This document shows, piece by piece, positions 35,585 to 45,604 of a stretch of DNA of 64,000 nt. Source of the DNA: Ponticoccus litoralis. Its GTDB lineage: Bacteria; Pseudomonadota; Alphaproteobacteria; Rhodobacterales; Rhodobacteraceae. The notes beneath the pieces were generated by a model. That model was not told where the DNA came from, did not search any database, and was given only the letters and a program-made list of their open reading frames with translations. Made by a program: the position numbers and the translations under genes. Every line of letters begins with the position of its first letter. Position 1 is the stretch's first letter. The stretch is taken from contig NZ_JBDNCH010000002.1 in NCBI RefSeq assembly GCF_039769985.1, positions 372,001-436,000 on the forward strand, given 5' to 3'.

Positions 35585-35618
35585 GCCCCGCGATGCACCC
35601 GCATCGCGGGGCTTTTTT
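35585..35618 (+). terminator. Rho-independent terminator of the sRNA array
   Basis: A 12-bp stem GCCCCGCGATGC / GCATCGCGGGGC with an ACCC loop, followed by TTTTTT. It ends the DUF1127-sRNA transcription unit. Confidence 0.93.
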
Positions 35619-36035
35619 CGGTCGCTGCGAGCCCCGCCTCGCAGCGACCAGTGGGCAAAGCTGCCTTGCCGCAGGAAAGGTCAGCAGCCCCCCCCTCGCA
35701 AACCGGACGCCCCCAGACACTGGCCCCGACATTTCAGCCAGCGGGCAAAGCTGCCTTTCCGCGTGAACTCCGGCGGCTCATCCCCTCGCCAATCCAGCGC
35801 CCACCCGAAACAAGGCCCGTTTTCTTCCCGAGACCCGGGCCGCCGACTGGCCCGGCGGACCGCCGGAATCCCCACAGGCCCGTCCCCCCCAAAGGGTCCG
35901 GGTCGGGTGGGCGGGCCGCCTTTGCGCAGCAAACAGGTCCGCCCCGCCCGACCGCACCGCACCTGCAAAGCCACGCGCCCTTCCCCTCCCCGCCCCCATT
36001 CGCTACAGGTCTGGACAAAGCAAAGAGGTCCCGAC
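35619..36035. other. Gap before valS
   Basis: About 417 bases without a supported gene; a long open frame through it into valS is only GC-driven extension. It contains two copies of GGGCAAAGCTGCCTT (35653-35667 and 35744-35758), a short direct repeat with no known role. Confidence 0.45.
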
Positions 36036-39000
36036 ATGCCCCTGGAAAAGACGTTCAACGCCGCCGAGGCCGAACCCCGCCTCTCCGCCAAGTGGATCGA
36101 GAGCGGCGCCTTCCGCGCCGGTGCCAACAAGTCCCGCGACGAGAGCTTCACCATCATGCTCCCGCCGCCCAACGTGACCGGCGCCCTGCACGTCGGCCAC
36201 GCCTTCAACCACACGCTGATGGATATCCTGACGCGCTGGCACCGGATGCGCGGCTTTGACACGCTCTGGCAGCCCGGGCAGGACCACGCGGGCATCGCCA
36301 CCCAGCTTCAGGTCGAAAAGAAACTGAAGGCCGAGCAGGGCCTGCGCCGCACCGACCTGACCCGCGCCGACTTCCTGAACCACGTCTGGGACTGGAAGAC
36401 GCAATACGGCGACACCATCATCCAGCAGATGCACCGGCTGGGCAGCTCGTGCGATTGGGAGCGCAACGCCTTCACCATGTCCGGCGCCCCCGGCGCGCCC
36501 GAGGCGGACAGCACCGGCAACTTCCACGACGCCGTGATCAAGGTCTTCGTCGACATGTACGAAAAGGGCCTGATCTATCGCGGCAAGCGGCTGGTGAACT
36601 GGGACCCGCATTTCGAGACGGCGATTTCCGACCTCGAGGTCGAGAACATCGAGACGCCGGGCCACATGTGGCACTTCAAGTACCCGCTCGCGAATGGGGC
36701 GACCTATACCTACGTCGAGAAGGACGAGGACGGGACCGTGCTCTTCGAGGAAGAGCGCGACTATATCTCCATCGCCACCACGCGCCCCGAGACCATGCTG
36801 GGCGACGGCGCGGTCGCGGTGCATCCCTCGGACGACCGCTATGCGCCCATCGTGGGCCAGCTTTGCGAGATCCCGGTCGGCCCCAAGGAACACCGCCGCC
36901 TGATCCCGATCATCACCGACGAATACCCCGATCCGACCTTCGGCTCGGGCGCGGTGAAGATCACCGGCGCGCATGACTTCAACGACTACCAGGTCGCCAA
37001 GCGCGGCGGCATCCCGATGTACCGCCTGATGGACATGGCCGGCCAGATGCGCGCCGACGGCGCCCCCTACGCCGAAGCCGCCGCCACCGCGATGAAGGTG
37101 GCCAAGGGCGACCAGACCCTGACCGAGGCAGAGACCGACGCGCTGAACCTCGTGCCCGACCACCTGCGTGGCCTCGACCGCTTCGAGGCGCGCGACAGGG
37201 TCGTGGCCGAGATCACCGCCGAGGGTCTCGCGGTGATGACAGAGGCCACCGACCCGCGCCTCGGAAAGCCGGTCAAGGCTCCCGTCGCGCCCGAGGAAGG
37301 CGGCGAGGACCGCACCGAAGAGCAGAACCTCGTGCCGCTGGTCGAGGCCAAGCCGATCATGCAGCCTTTCGGCGACCGCTCGAAGGTGGTGATCGAGCCG
37401 ATGCTGACCGACCAGTGGTTCGTCGATGCCGAGAAGGTCGTGGGCCCCGCGCTGGATGCCGTCCGCTCGGGCCGCATCAAGATCATGCCGGAATCGGGCG
37501 AGAAGACCTATTACCACTGGCTGGAAAACATCGAGCCCTGGTGCATCTCGCGCCAGCTCTGGTGGGGCCATCAGATCCCGGTCTGGTACATCCCCGGCGA
37601 GGAAGACTGGTACCCGGTCTGCGCCGCGACAGAGGCCGAGGCCATCGAGAAGGCCATGGCGATCTCGCCCGAGGGCACGGAATTCCGCATCGTCGCCGAT
37701 GCGCAGGAGGCCGCCGATGTCCTGCGGGCCCTGCGCGAGGCCATGGACGTGGCGGACGAGGGCACCATCCGCACCTTCGACGCCCCGATGCAACTGCCGA
37801 TGTTCCGCGATGCCGATGTGCTGGATACCTGGTTCTCGTCCGGCCTCTGGCCCATCGGGACGCTGGGCTGGCCCGAAGACACGCCGGAAATGCAGAAGTA
37901 TTTCCCCACGGACGTGCTGGTCACCGGGTCCGACATCCTGTTCTTCTGGGTCGCCCGGATGATCATGATGCAGCTTGCCGTCGTCGACGAAATCCCCTTC
38001 CACACCGTCTACCTGCACCAGCTCGTCCGCGACGAGAAGGGCAAGAAGATGTCCAAGACCACCGGCAACGTCATCGACCCGCTCGAGGTGGTCGAGGAAT
38101 ACGGCGCCGACGCGCTGCGCTTCAACAACGCGGCCATGGCGTCCATCGGGGGCGTGCTGAAGATGTCGATGGACCGCATCGCGGGCTATCGCAACTTCGG
38201 CACCAAGCTGTGGAACGCCTGCCGCTTCGCCGAGATGAACGAGGTCTTCACCGCGCATGAAACCGCCGCGGACCCGGCATGGGTCGTGCCCGCGCAGCAG
38301 ACCGTCAACCGCTGGATCGTGGGCGAAACGGCGCGCGTGCGCGAAACCGTCGACCTCGCGCTGGCCGAGTACCGTTTCAACGACGCGGCCAACGCGCTGT
38401 ACGCCTTTGTCTGGGGCAAGGTCTGCGACTGGTACGTGGAATTCTCCAAGCCGCTCTTCGCGGACGAGAACCCCGCCGTCGTGACCGAAACCCGCGCGAC
38501 CATGGCATGGGTTCTGGACCAGTGCCTGATCATGCTGCACCCGATCATGCCCTTCATCACCGAAGAGCTCTGGGGCACGCTGGGCACGCGCCAGAAGATG
38601 CTGGTCCACACCGACTGGCCGACCTATGCCGCCGCCGATGTGGTGGACGCCAAGGCCGAGGCAGAGATGTCCTGGGTCATCGCCCTGATCGAGGGCGTCC
38701 GCTCTGCCCGGGCGCAGATGCATGTGCCCGCAGGCCTCTACGTGCCGCTGCTTGTCACGGGGCTGGGCGCCGAGGACCGCGCCGCGTGGGAGCGTAACGA
38801 GGCGCTGATCAAGCGCCTCGCGCGGATCGAGAGCCTGTCGGAGGTGACGGAGTTCCCCAAGGGCTGCGTCACGGTCCCGGTGGGCGGCGCGACCTTCGGG
38901 ATGCCGCTGGCGGATATCATCGACGTCACCGCCGAAAAGGCCCGGCTGGAGAAGTCCATCGCCAAGCTGGCCAAGGAACTCGGCGGGCTGCGCGGACGGC

Positions 39001-39131
39001 TGAAGAACCCCAAGTTCGCGGAATCCGCGCCGCCCGAGGTGGTCGAGGAAGCCCGCGACAACCTCGCCGCGCGCGAGATGGAAGAGGCCAAGCTGCAAGA
39101 GGCGCTGGCGCGTCTGGCAGAGCTGGGCTGA
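36036..39131 (+). CDS. valS: Valyl-tRNA synthetase
   Basis: Class I synthetase of 1031 residues charging tRNA-Val. HIGH motif appears as HVGHA in PPPNVTGALHVGHAF, KMSKS as KKMSKTTG, followed by the anticodon-binding domain and a C-terminal coiled coil (EKARLEKSIAKLAKELGGLRGRL). The editing domain carries the TTRPET motif. The ATG at 36036 with GAGG upstream gives the expected N-terminus; the frame continues much further upstream without domain support. Confidence 0.98.
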   Translation: MPLEKTFNAAEAEPRLSAKWIESGAFRAGANKSRDESFTIMLPPPNVTGALHVGHAFNHTLMDILTRWHRMRGFDTLWQPGQDHAGIATQLQVEKKLKAEQGLRRTDLTRADFLNHVWDWKTQYGDTIIQQMHRLGSSCDWERNAFTMSGAPGAPEADSTGNFHDAVIKVFVDMYEKGLIYRGKRLVNWDPHFETAISDLEVENIETPGHMWHFKYPLANGATYTYVEKDEDGTVLFEEERDYISIATTRPETMLGDGAVAVHPSDDRYAPIVGQLCEIPVGPKEHRRLIPIITDEYPDPTFGSGAVKITGAHDFNDYQVAKRGGIPMYRLMDMAGQMRADGAPYAEAAATAMKVAKGDQTLTEAETDALNLVPDHLRGLDRFEARDRVVAEITAEGLAVMTEATDPRLGKPVKAPVAPEEGGEDRTEEQNLVPLVEAKPIMQPFGDRSKVVIEPMLTDQWFVDAEKVVGPALDAVRSGRIKIMPESGEKTYYHWLENIEPWCISRQLWWGHQIPVWYIPGEEDWYPVCAATEAEAIEKAMAISPEGTEFRIVADAQEAADVLRALREAMDVADEGTIRTFDAPMQLPMFRDADVLDTWFSSGLWPIGTLGWPEDTPEMQKYFPTDVLVTGSDILFFWVARMIMMQLAVVDEIPFHTVYLHQLVRDEKGKKMSKTTGNVIDPLEVVEEYGADALRFNNAAMASIGGVLKMSMDRIAGYRNFGTKLWNACRFAEMNEVFTAHETAADPAWVVPAQQTVNRWIVGETARVRETVDLALAEYRFNDAANALYAFVWGKVCDWYVEFSKPLFADENPAVVTETRATMAWVLDQCLIMLHPIMPFITEELWGTLGTRQKMLVHTDWPTYAAADVVDAKAEAEMSWVIALIEGVRSARAQMHVPAGLYVPLLVTGLGAEDRAAWERNEALIKRLARIESLSEVTEFPKGCVTVPVGGATFGMPLADIIDVTAEKARLEKSIAKLAKELGGLRGRLKNPKFAESAPPEVVEEARDNLAAREMEEAKLQEALARLAELG

Positions 39132-39138
39132 GACAGAC

Positions 39139-39162
39139 GCACCCCGCCTTCGGGCGGGGTGC
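39139..39162 (+). terminator. Hairpin after valS
   Basis: A perfect 10-bp stem GCACCCCGCC / GGCGGGGTGC closed by a stable TTCG loop 8 bases after the valS stop. A T tract is missing, so termination efficiency is uncertain. Confidence 0.6.
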
Positions 39163-39368
39163 GGTGTGATGGTGAAGCGCTATTGGCTGGTTATTGGGCT
39201 GGTCGCCTGCGGCTAACGATTGGGGGCTGGTCAGCAGGCTGGCCGCCTGCAGCGAACGATCGCCCCGTCTTTCGAAAAGTCCTACCTATCCGCTCCAAAG
39301 CTCAAACAAGTCAGCGATGAGCAAGGACAATGCGATCCACCGCCCGGCGCGGAATCAAGGCGAAGCCG

Positions 39369-39506
39369 CCGCGCATCGCCGGGCCGCCCCTCGGCCCGGC
39401 GATTTGGCTACCGGCATCGCTACCCGGCGAAGTTCTACGGACTTGGCTGGGATAAAGTGCCGTCCAGAAAAGTCAGATCGCCGCGCCACGGCCCGCCGAT
39501 GCGCGG
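39369..39506. mobile_element. MITE-like palindromic element, copy A
   Basis: A 138-base stretch bounded by 18-base inverted repeats (CCGCGCATCGCCGGGCCG and its complement with one mismatch). Its reverse complement aligns along most of its length with the element at 47531-47673, including GGCACTTTATCCCAGCCAAG versus GGCAGTTTATCCCGGCAAAG and the shared CCAAATCGCCGGGCC. No coding capacity, so any movement would depend on a transposase elsewhere. Confidence 0.7.
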
Positions 39507-39748
39507 CTTGGTGGTTGGGGAGAGGGTATCCCGAGGTTCGTCGCGCACTCAGGCGACCTCCGAAGGTCTGAAGGCTTGGCAGGAAACAACCGCCGTCCTG
39601 ACATGTCAGATCGCGGGACCACCAAGACCCAGCGATGCTCGTCACCGCGGATACAGCGGGCCGTTCTCCCTGTTGGCGGGCTGAAGCCCGCCCTACGACG
39701 CCTCGCGGCGGACCGCCCTAAGGCGCCAAGGCTACCAATCGCCCCTCC
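39507..39748. other. Remainder of the valS-trkH gap
   Basis: No gene seen. A stretch with CTGACATGTCAGATCGCGGGACCACC (39599 onward, quoted only in part as TGACATGTCA palindrome) may be a fragment of another intergenic repeat. GGCGGGCTGAAGCCCGCC at 39674-39691 forms a short hairpin. Confidence 0.4.
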
Positions 39749-41197
39749 TCAGTCCTGCCAGAACCGCAGGGTGAAGAGGACATAGACCGCCATCAGCTCA
39801 AGCCGCCCGGCCAGCATGGCGAAGCACAGGATCCACTTTGCCGTATCGCCCAGCCCCGCGAAATTGCCCGCCGGGCCGATCATGTCGCCCAGCCCCGGCC
39901 CCACGTTCGCCAAAGCCGTCGCCGCCCCGGACACCGAGGTGATGAAGTCCAGCCCGGTCAGCGACAGCGCCACCGCGAAGACCCCCAGCGAGACCACGAA
40001 GAACACGAAGAAGGTCATGACCGACCGCAGCACGTCCTGCGCCACCGGCCTCCCGTCGTAGCGCGTCACGAAGACCCCGTGCGGCGAGACGATGCGCTTC
40101 AGCTGCACCCGCACCGCCGCGAACAGCAACTGGTAGCGGAAGATCTTCACCGAGCAGGCGGTCGAGCCCGCGCAGCCTCCGATCAGGCCGATGTAGAAGA
40201 ACATCGTGACCAGCACCGGCCCCCACTGCATGTAGTCGACAGAGGCATAACCGGTCCCCGAGATGATCGAGGTGATGTTGAACAGCGCCTCGCGCACCGC
40301 CTGCTCCGGGTGGTGCGGGAAGATCCACAACAGCGCCACCGCCGTGCAGACCGTCAGAACGCCGATCACCCAGAGGAATCCGCGCGCCTGGATGTCCTGG
40401 AACACCGCGAAGCGGTTGCCGCCGACCATCTGCACGTAGCGCACGAAGGGCAGCGCCGCGAGGATCATGAAGACCGAGGCGATGTATTCCGCCGGCCCCG
40501 AGAAGGTCCCGAAAGAGGCGTCGTAATTGGCGAAGCCGCCGGTCGAGACCGTGGTCATCGCATGCACCGTGGCGTCAAAGGCATTCATGCCCACGATCAG
40601 GTAGCAGGCGGTGCAGGCCAGTGTCAGCGAGACATAGATGGTCGAGATCGAAGAGGCGATCTGCGTCGCGCGGGGCAGGATCTTGCCCATGGTGTCGAAG
40701 GCCTCGGAGCGGAAGATCTGCATGCCCCCGACCCTCAGTTCCGGCAGGAAGACCATGGCCATGACGATCACCCCGATGCCGCCGGACCATTGCAGCAGCC
40801 CGCGCCACAGAAGCAGCCCCTTGGGCAGGGTTTCCAGCTGGGTGAAGACCGTCGACCCGGTGGTGGTCATGCCCGACATGGCCTCGAAATAGGCGTCGGT
40901 GAAACTGGCCTCGGTGGCGCCCAGCACGAAGGGCAGCGCGCCGAAGAAGGGCAGCGCGACCCAGACGCCGGTGGTCAGCAGAAAGGTCTGTTGCAGCGTC
41001 AGGTGCTCTTTCACGCCATTGGCGCAGGCCAGCGCGATCATGCCGCCGCAGAACATCGTCAGGACGCCGGTTTCCAGAAAGACGTGCCATTCGCCCCGCC
41101 CTTCGGCAAGGTCGACGAGCAACGGCAGAAACATCATCGCGCCGAGGATCGCGACCAGCAGGCCGATCACATAGGCGACGGGGCGGATATCGAACAT
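39749..41197 (-). CDS. TrkH/KtrB-family potassium uptake protein
   Basis: A 482-residue potassium transporter. It has about ten hydrophobic segments and the four pore-loop signatures of the Trk family: MSGMTTTGSTVF, VSTGGFAN, SIISGTGYAS and NVGPGLGD. I start at the ATG at 41197 (MFDIRPVAYVIGLLVA); the upstream extension is Arg/Pro/Gly-rich and lacks the fold. TrkA-like partners are not adjacent. Confidence 0.93.
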   Translation of the reverse strand: MFDIRPVAYVIGLLVAILGAMMFLPLLVDLAEGRGEWHVFLETGVLTMFCGGMIALACANGVKEHLTLQQTFLLTTGVWVALPFFGALPFVLGATEASFTDAYFEAMSGMTTTGSTVFTQLETLPKGLLLWRGLLQWSGGIGVIVMAMVFLPELRVGGMQIFRSEAFDTMGKILPRATQIASSISTIYVSLTLACTACYLIVGMNAFDATVHAMTTVSTGGFANYDASFGTFSGPAEYIASVFMILAALPFVRYVQMVGGNRFAVFQDIQARGFLWVIGVLTVCTAVALLWIFPHHPEQAVREALFNITSIISGTGYASVDYMQWGPVLVTMFFYIGLIGGCAGSTACSVKIFRYQLLFAAVRVQLKRIVSPHGVFVTRYDGRPVAQDVLRSVMTFFVFFVVSLGVFAVALSLTGLDFITSVSGAATALANVGPGLGDMIGPAGNFAGLGDTAKWILCFAMLAGRLELMAVYVLFTLRFWQD

Positions 41198-41410
41198 CGG
41201 CGGGCGTCCGGTCCGGCTCAGGCCCGCAGGGCCGGCGCCCGGCTCCGCGCCGCGTCGGCGTGGCAGGCCTGAGCGTGTGCGCCCACCCGTTCGAACCGGC
41301 AGGCCCTGCAAAGGCAATGTCCCGTCAACGTCCGCATCGCTGCGCCCCCGTTCCTGATCGCCGCGACCCTACCGCGCAAGCGCGGCATGGGAAAGCCGCA
41401 ACCGCAACGG

Positions 41411-41638
41411 TCACACGGCGAGAATGTCGCGGAACACGAAGCTGAGGATCTCCTCGCGCCGCAGGCCCAGCTCGGCCAGCTGCGCATCCGTGGCGGATTC
41501 CAGCACGATGATCTCGCGCAGGCGCCCGCGCCGCAGGGCGTAGGGGTTCAGGCCAAGGCCGATTTCAAGGAAATAGCGGTCGATCTTCTGATGGATGGAG
41601 GCATGTCCCATCCCGATCTGGACATTGTCGCGCGGCAT
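41411..41638 (-). CDS. Small DUF1127-like protein
   Basis: A 75-residue protein (MPRDNVQIGMGHASIHQKIDRYF...LRREEILSFVFRDILAV). The middle ARLREIIVLESATDAQLAELGL resembles the DUF1127 helical motif. Start ATG at 41638 has AAGAGG upstream; a longer in-frame start at 41710 is possible. Function unknown; it lies between trkH and folE2 and may be transcribed alone. Confidence 0.6.
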   Translation of the reverse strand: MPRDNVQIGMGHASIHQKIDRYFLEIGLGLNPYALRRGRLREIIVLESATDAQLAELGLRREEILSFVFRDILAV

Positions 41639-41762
41639 CGTGGAAACCTCTTCGCAGGGGGTCGGTTTCCTCCCGCCGCCATGCTGCCACGAATCCGGTG
41701 CGCGCTCCATGAAAGACGGCGGCGCCGGATGGCCTCCGGCGCCGCTGCCTGCATTTCAGGCA

Positions 41763-42863
<1,101 letters not shown>

Positions 42864-42985
42864 GGCCGATGGCCCCCGTCCGTCGTCAGTCACGTTCTAA
42901 CCTATGGCCTGCCCTGCGCAGGTTCCACTCTTGGTAAGACATACGTGAAATACGCCTGATCGGATCAAAGTCCAAGGATTATGCC

Positions 42986-44161
42986 TCAGACCGCCTCGAG
43001 CGCCCCCATGAGATCCGCGATCAGGTCCGCCGGATCCTCGATGCCCACCGACAGCCGCACCAGCCCCTCGGAGATCCCCAGCTGCTCTCGCTGCTCCGGG
43101 GTCAGGCGGCTGTGCGTGGTGGTTCCGGGATGGGTCACGATCGATTTCGCATCGCCAAGGTTGTTCGAGATGATGACCACCTCAAGCGCGTTCAGGAAGC
43201 GGAAGGCCGCCTCTTTCCCGCCCTTGAGGTCCAGCGCGATCATCGTGCCGCCCGCCCCCAGCTGCGCCTGCGCCAGCGCGTGGTCGGGGTGGTCGGGGTG
43301 GCCCGGGTAGATCATCTGCGCCAGCTTCGGGTGACCCTGCAGGGCCTCGGCGATCTTCACTGCGGTCTCTGTCTGGGCACGCACCCGCAGGCCCAGGGTT
43401 TCAAGGCCCTTCAGCATGACCCAGGCGTTGAACGGGCTCATCGAGCCGCCGGTGTGCTTCATGTAGGGTTCGACCACGCCACGGATGTGTTCGCGGGACC
43501 CCAGGATGATGCCGCCAAGGCAGCGCCCCTGCCCGTCCACATGCTTGGTGGTCGAATAGACCACCAGATCCGCCCCCTGCTCGATGGCCTTCGAATAGAC
43601 CGGGGTCGAAAAGACGTTATCCACGACGACCAGCGCGCCCTGCGCATGGGCCAGCCCGGCCACGGCCGCGATATCCACCAGCCGCAGGGTCGGGTTGGAC
43701 ATGGATTCGAAGAACACCGCCTTGGTCTCGGGGCGGATCGCCGCCTCCCATGCGGCCAGATCCCCGCCGTCGACAAAGGTGACCTCGACCCCGTAGCGGG
43801 TCAGCACCTCTTCGAGGATGTAAAGGCAGGAGCCAAAGAGCGCCCGGGCCGACACCACGTGATCGCCCGCCTTCAGCATGGAACAGAGTGCGCCATTGAC
43901 CGCCGCCATGCCCGAGGCGCAGGCGAATCCGTCCTCGGCGCCTTCCAGCAGCGCCATGCGCTCCTCGAACATGGCCACGGTCGGGTTGCCGTAGCGGGCG
44001 TAGATGAATTCGTCGGGACCGGTCTTCTTGAACCGGGCCTCCGCCGCCTCGGCGCTGTCATAGACGAATCCCTGCGTCAGGAAGATCGCCTCGCTGACCT
44101 CTCCCCACTGGCTGCGCTTGGTGCCGCCGTGCACCAGTTCGGTCTGCTTGCCTCGTGCCAT
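42986..44161 (-). CDS. metZ: O-succinylhomoserine sulfhydrylase
   Basis: PLP enzyme of the Cys/Met-metabolism family that makes homocysteine from O-succinylhomoserine and sulfide. 391 residues; the PLP lysine lies in VVYSTTKHVDGQG, with the phosphate-cup GMAAVNGAL and the YARYGNPT active-site loop upstream. A SAM-II riboswitch and a terminator precede it, so expression should fall when S-adenosylmethionine is plentiful. Confidence 0.95.
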   Translation of the reverse strand: MARGKQTELVHGGTKRSQWGEVSEAIFLTQGFVYDSAEAAEARFKKTGPDEFIYARYGNPTVAMFEERMALLEGAEDGFACASGMAAVNGALCSMLKAGDHVVSARALFGSCLYILEEVLTRYGVEVTFVDGGDLAAWEAAIRPETKAVFFESMSNPTLRLVDIAAVAGLAHAQGALVVVDNVFSTPVYSKAIEQGADLVVYSTTKHVDGQGRCLGGIILGSREHIRGVVEPYMKHTGGSMSPFNAWVMLKGLETLGLRVRAQTETAVKIAEALQGHPKLAQMIYPGHPDHPDHALAQAQLGAGGTMIALDLKGGKEAAFRFLNALEVVIISNNLGDAKSIVTHPGTTTHSRLTPEQREQLGISEGLVRLSVGIEDPADLIADLMGALEAV

Positions 44162-44180
44162 GTCCTAGATCCTTCGCAAC

Positions 44181-44213
44181 AAAAAAGCCCCATCGCGGTC
44201 AAGCGAAAGGGGC
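44181..44213 (-). terminator. Attenuator terminator in the metZ leader
   Basis: On the minus strand GCCCC and GGGGC pair across TTTCGCTTGACCGCGAT and are followed by TTTTTT, about 20 bases before the ATG. It competes with a smaller hairpin CGAAAGG-CC-CCTTTCG (44204-44219), so it can act as the output of the riboswitch. Confidence 0.75.
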
Positions 44214-44224
44214 CTTTCGTCTGA

Positions 44225-44279
44225 CCTCTTTAGCGGAATGTTTAACGTGGCCCGCAATCCGGTAAACAAAGCGCCACGC
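44225..44279 (-). ncRNA. SAM-II riboswitch controlling metZ
   Basis: Minus-strand sequence GGCGTGGCGCTTTGTTTACC followed by GGATTGCGGGCCACGTTAAA and CATTCCGCTAAAGAGG matches the SAM-II pseudoknot pattern: P1 GCGTGGC/GCCACG, loop TTTGTTTA, and the conserved GTTAAAC...GCTAAAGAGG 3' part. SAM-II RNAs are known upstream of methionine genes in alphaproteobacteria. Binding of S-adenosylmethionine should reduce metZ output. Confidence 0.88.
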
Positions 44280-44401
44280 CCCCTGCCATAGAGCGGTTAA
44301 GCCCGCGTTTCAAGACCGTCACGCGCCTGTAACCGAGGTTTCACAGAGCCGGGCCAGTCTCGTCGCCAAGGGGACTGCACCAGATATAGTGGACGGGCAC
44401 G

Positions 44402-45331
44402 ATGCCAATGCTACGGCTCACGGTAACCGAACAGGGCGCGGCGCTGCATGAGACCCGGGCGCCGCTCCTGCCGGTGCTGCGCCACGCCCTGTTGCGCGAC
44501 CCCGGCCCGGTCACGGTAATGATCCACGGCTACAGGTACCAGCCCGGTCACGCACTGCACTGCCCGCATGGCTCGATCTTCGCGCCCCGCCCGGCGCCGG
44601 GGCAGCCGCGCGTCGTCAGCTGGCCCCGCCACCTGGGCCTGCGCGGCCAGCCCGGCGAGGGGCTGGGGATCTCCTTCGGCTGGCAGGCGCGCGGCTCGAT
44701 CTGGCAGGCCCACCAGAACGCCGCCGCTGCCGGAGAGGCGCTGGCCGAGCTGCTGGCCGATCTCCGCCGCCTCGCCCCCGCGCACCCGGTCAACCTGATC
44801 GCGCATTCGCTGGGCGCCCGCGTCGCGCTGCGCGCCATCGCCGGCGCGGCCCCCGGCACCGTCAACCGGGCGATCCTGCTGGCCGCCGCCGAATACGCCG
44901 GCACCGCGCGCCGCGCGCTCGAAACCCCCGCCGCCCGGCAGACACAGGTCCTCAACGTCACCAGCCGCGAGAACGACCTCTTCGACTTCCTCAGCGAAAG
45001 GCTGATCGCCCCGGACAGCCCCGGCCCCGACCACATGCTGGGACAGGGCGCGCCGGACCTGCCCAACCTCGTGACCCTGCAACTGGACGACCCCGCCAGC
45101 CTGCGCACCCTGCGCCGGGCGGGCTTTCCCGTCCGACCGCCGGAACGCCTCGTCTGCCACTGGTCGCCCTACCTGCGCCCGGGCGTGTTCCCGCTCTACC
45201 GCGCGGTCTTTGCCGGGGACATGGCCCTGTCCCGCCTGCGCGCGCTTCTGCCCGCCGAAACGGCGCCGCGCTGGTCGCGCCTGATGCCGCGCCTGCCCGG
45301 GCGCACCGCCTCCGGCCCCCTCTCGGCCTGA
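44402..45331 (+). CDS. Alpha/beta hydrolase (DUF900-like)
   Basis: A 309-residue alpha/beta-hydrolase-like protein. The nucleophile elbow is AHSLGAR (Ser about residue 139), the oxyanion/early motif is VMIHGYRYQPG, and a C-terminal CHWSPYLRPG provides a candidate catalytic His. No signal peptide or membrane helix. Substrate unknown. Two in-frame ATGs at 44402 and 44408 are both possible starts; the first has the better position relative to the upstream region. Confidence 0.8.
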   Translation: MPMLRLTVTEQGAALHETRAPLLPVLRHALLRDPGPVTVMIHGYRYQPGHALHCPHGSIFAPRPAPGQPRVVSWPRHLGLRGQPGEGLGISFGWQARGSIWQAHQNAAAAGEALAELLADLRRLAPAHPVNLIAHSLGARVALRAIAGAAPGTVNRAILLAAAEYAGTARRALETPAARQTQVLNVTSRENDLFDFLSERLIAPDSPGPDHMLGQGAPDLPNLVTLQLDDPASLRTLRRAGFPVRPPERLVCHWSPYLRPGVFPLYRAVFAGDMALSRLRALLPAETAPRWSRLMPRLPGRTASGPLSA

Positions 45332-45351
45332 ACGGACCACCCCGAACACCT

Positions 45352-45425
45352 GCCCCCACCTGCTTCTTTGGTCCGCCAAATACCTCGGGGAGGCCGAAGG
45401 CCGGGGGCAGAGCCCCCTTCGCGCC
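45352..45425 (-). repeat. Dispersed GGCCTCCCCGAGG-TATTTGG element
   Basis: Reverse-oriented copy of the sequence at 54398-54460: a G/C-rich hairpin-forming part (GGGGGC...GCCCCC, GGCCTTCGGCC) next to GAGGTATTTGG-CGGACCAAAGAAG. It follows the hydrolase gene. Confidence 0.6.
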
Positions 45426-45604
45426 GCGCCCCCTAAGCCCCCCTGTCAAGGACCGCAACACGCCCCTGCCCGCCCACCGCCGCCGGATCCGCTGAAAGAC
45501 GCCGCGATCCCGGCAAGCCGCCCGCGAATCCGCGCCCGTCATGTTGCGTTTCCCGCCCTGCCCCGCGCATCATGGGGTGACTCGCCAACCCAAGGGGACA
45601 ACAC

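Larger units (their letters stand above)
34999..35618 (+). ncRNA. CcsR/'cuckoo' anti-Shine-Dalgarno sRNA array
   Basis: Eleven copies of the core CCTCTCCTCCTCCCTGG (starting at 35001, 35039, 35121, 35161, 35239, 35277, 35359, 35399, 35466, 35504 and 35551), each inside a stem, so the loop exposes CUCCUCC, complementary to the ribosome-binding purine tract. Cores come in pairs 38-40 bases apart, and pairs repeat every 85-120 bases: about five two-hairpin units and a final single hairpin fused to the terminator. Stem sequences differ but remain paired: GGTGCC/GGCACC at core 4, GGCTCC/GGAGCC at core 9, where the loop-closing base changes with its partner. R. sphaeroides CcsR1-4 have the same two-hairpin design and lie behind a DUF1127 gene; they are stress-induced there. 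Each unit is probably cut from one transcript with the upstream gene. Confidence 0.88.

Noticed and set aside
36003..39098. 1031-residue minus-strand frame opposite valS
   Set aside because: Typical antisense frame in high-GC DNA; valS is unambiguous.
42864..42985. Possible tetrahydrofolate riboswitch before folE2
   Set aside because: A short AACCT...AGGTT pairing is visible, but the conserved bases of THF-I or THF-II motifs could not be matched by eye. A covariance-model search would settle it.
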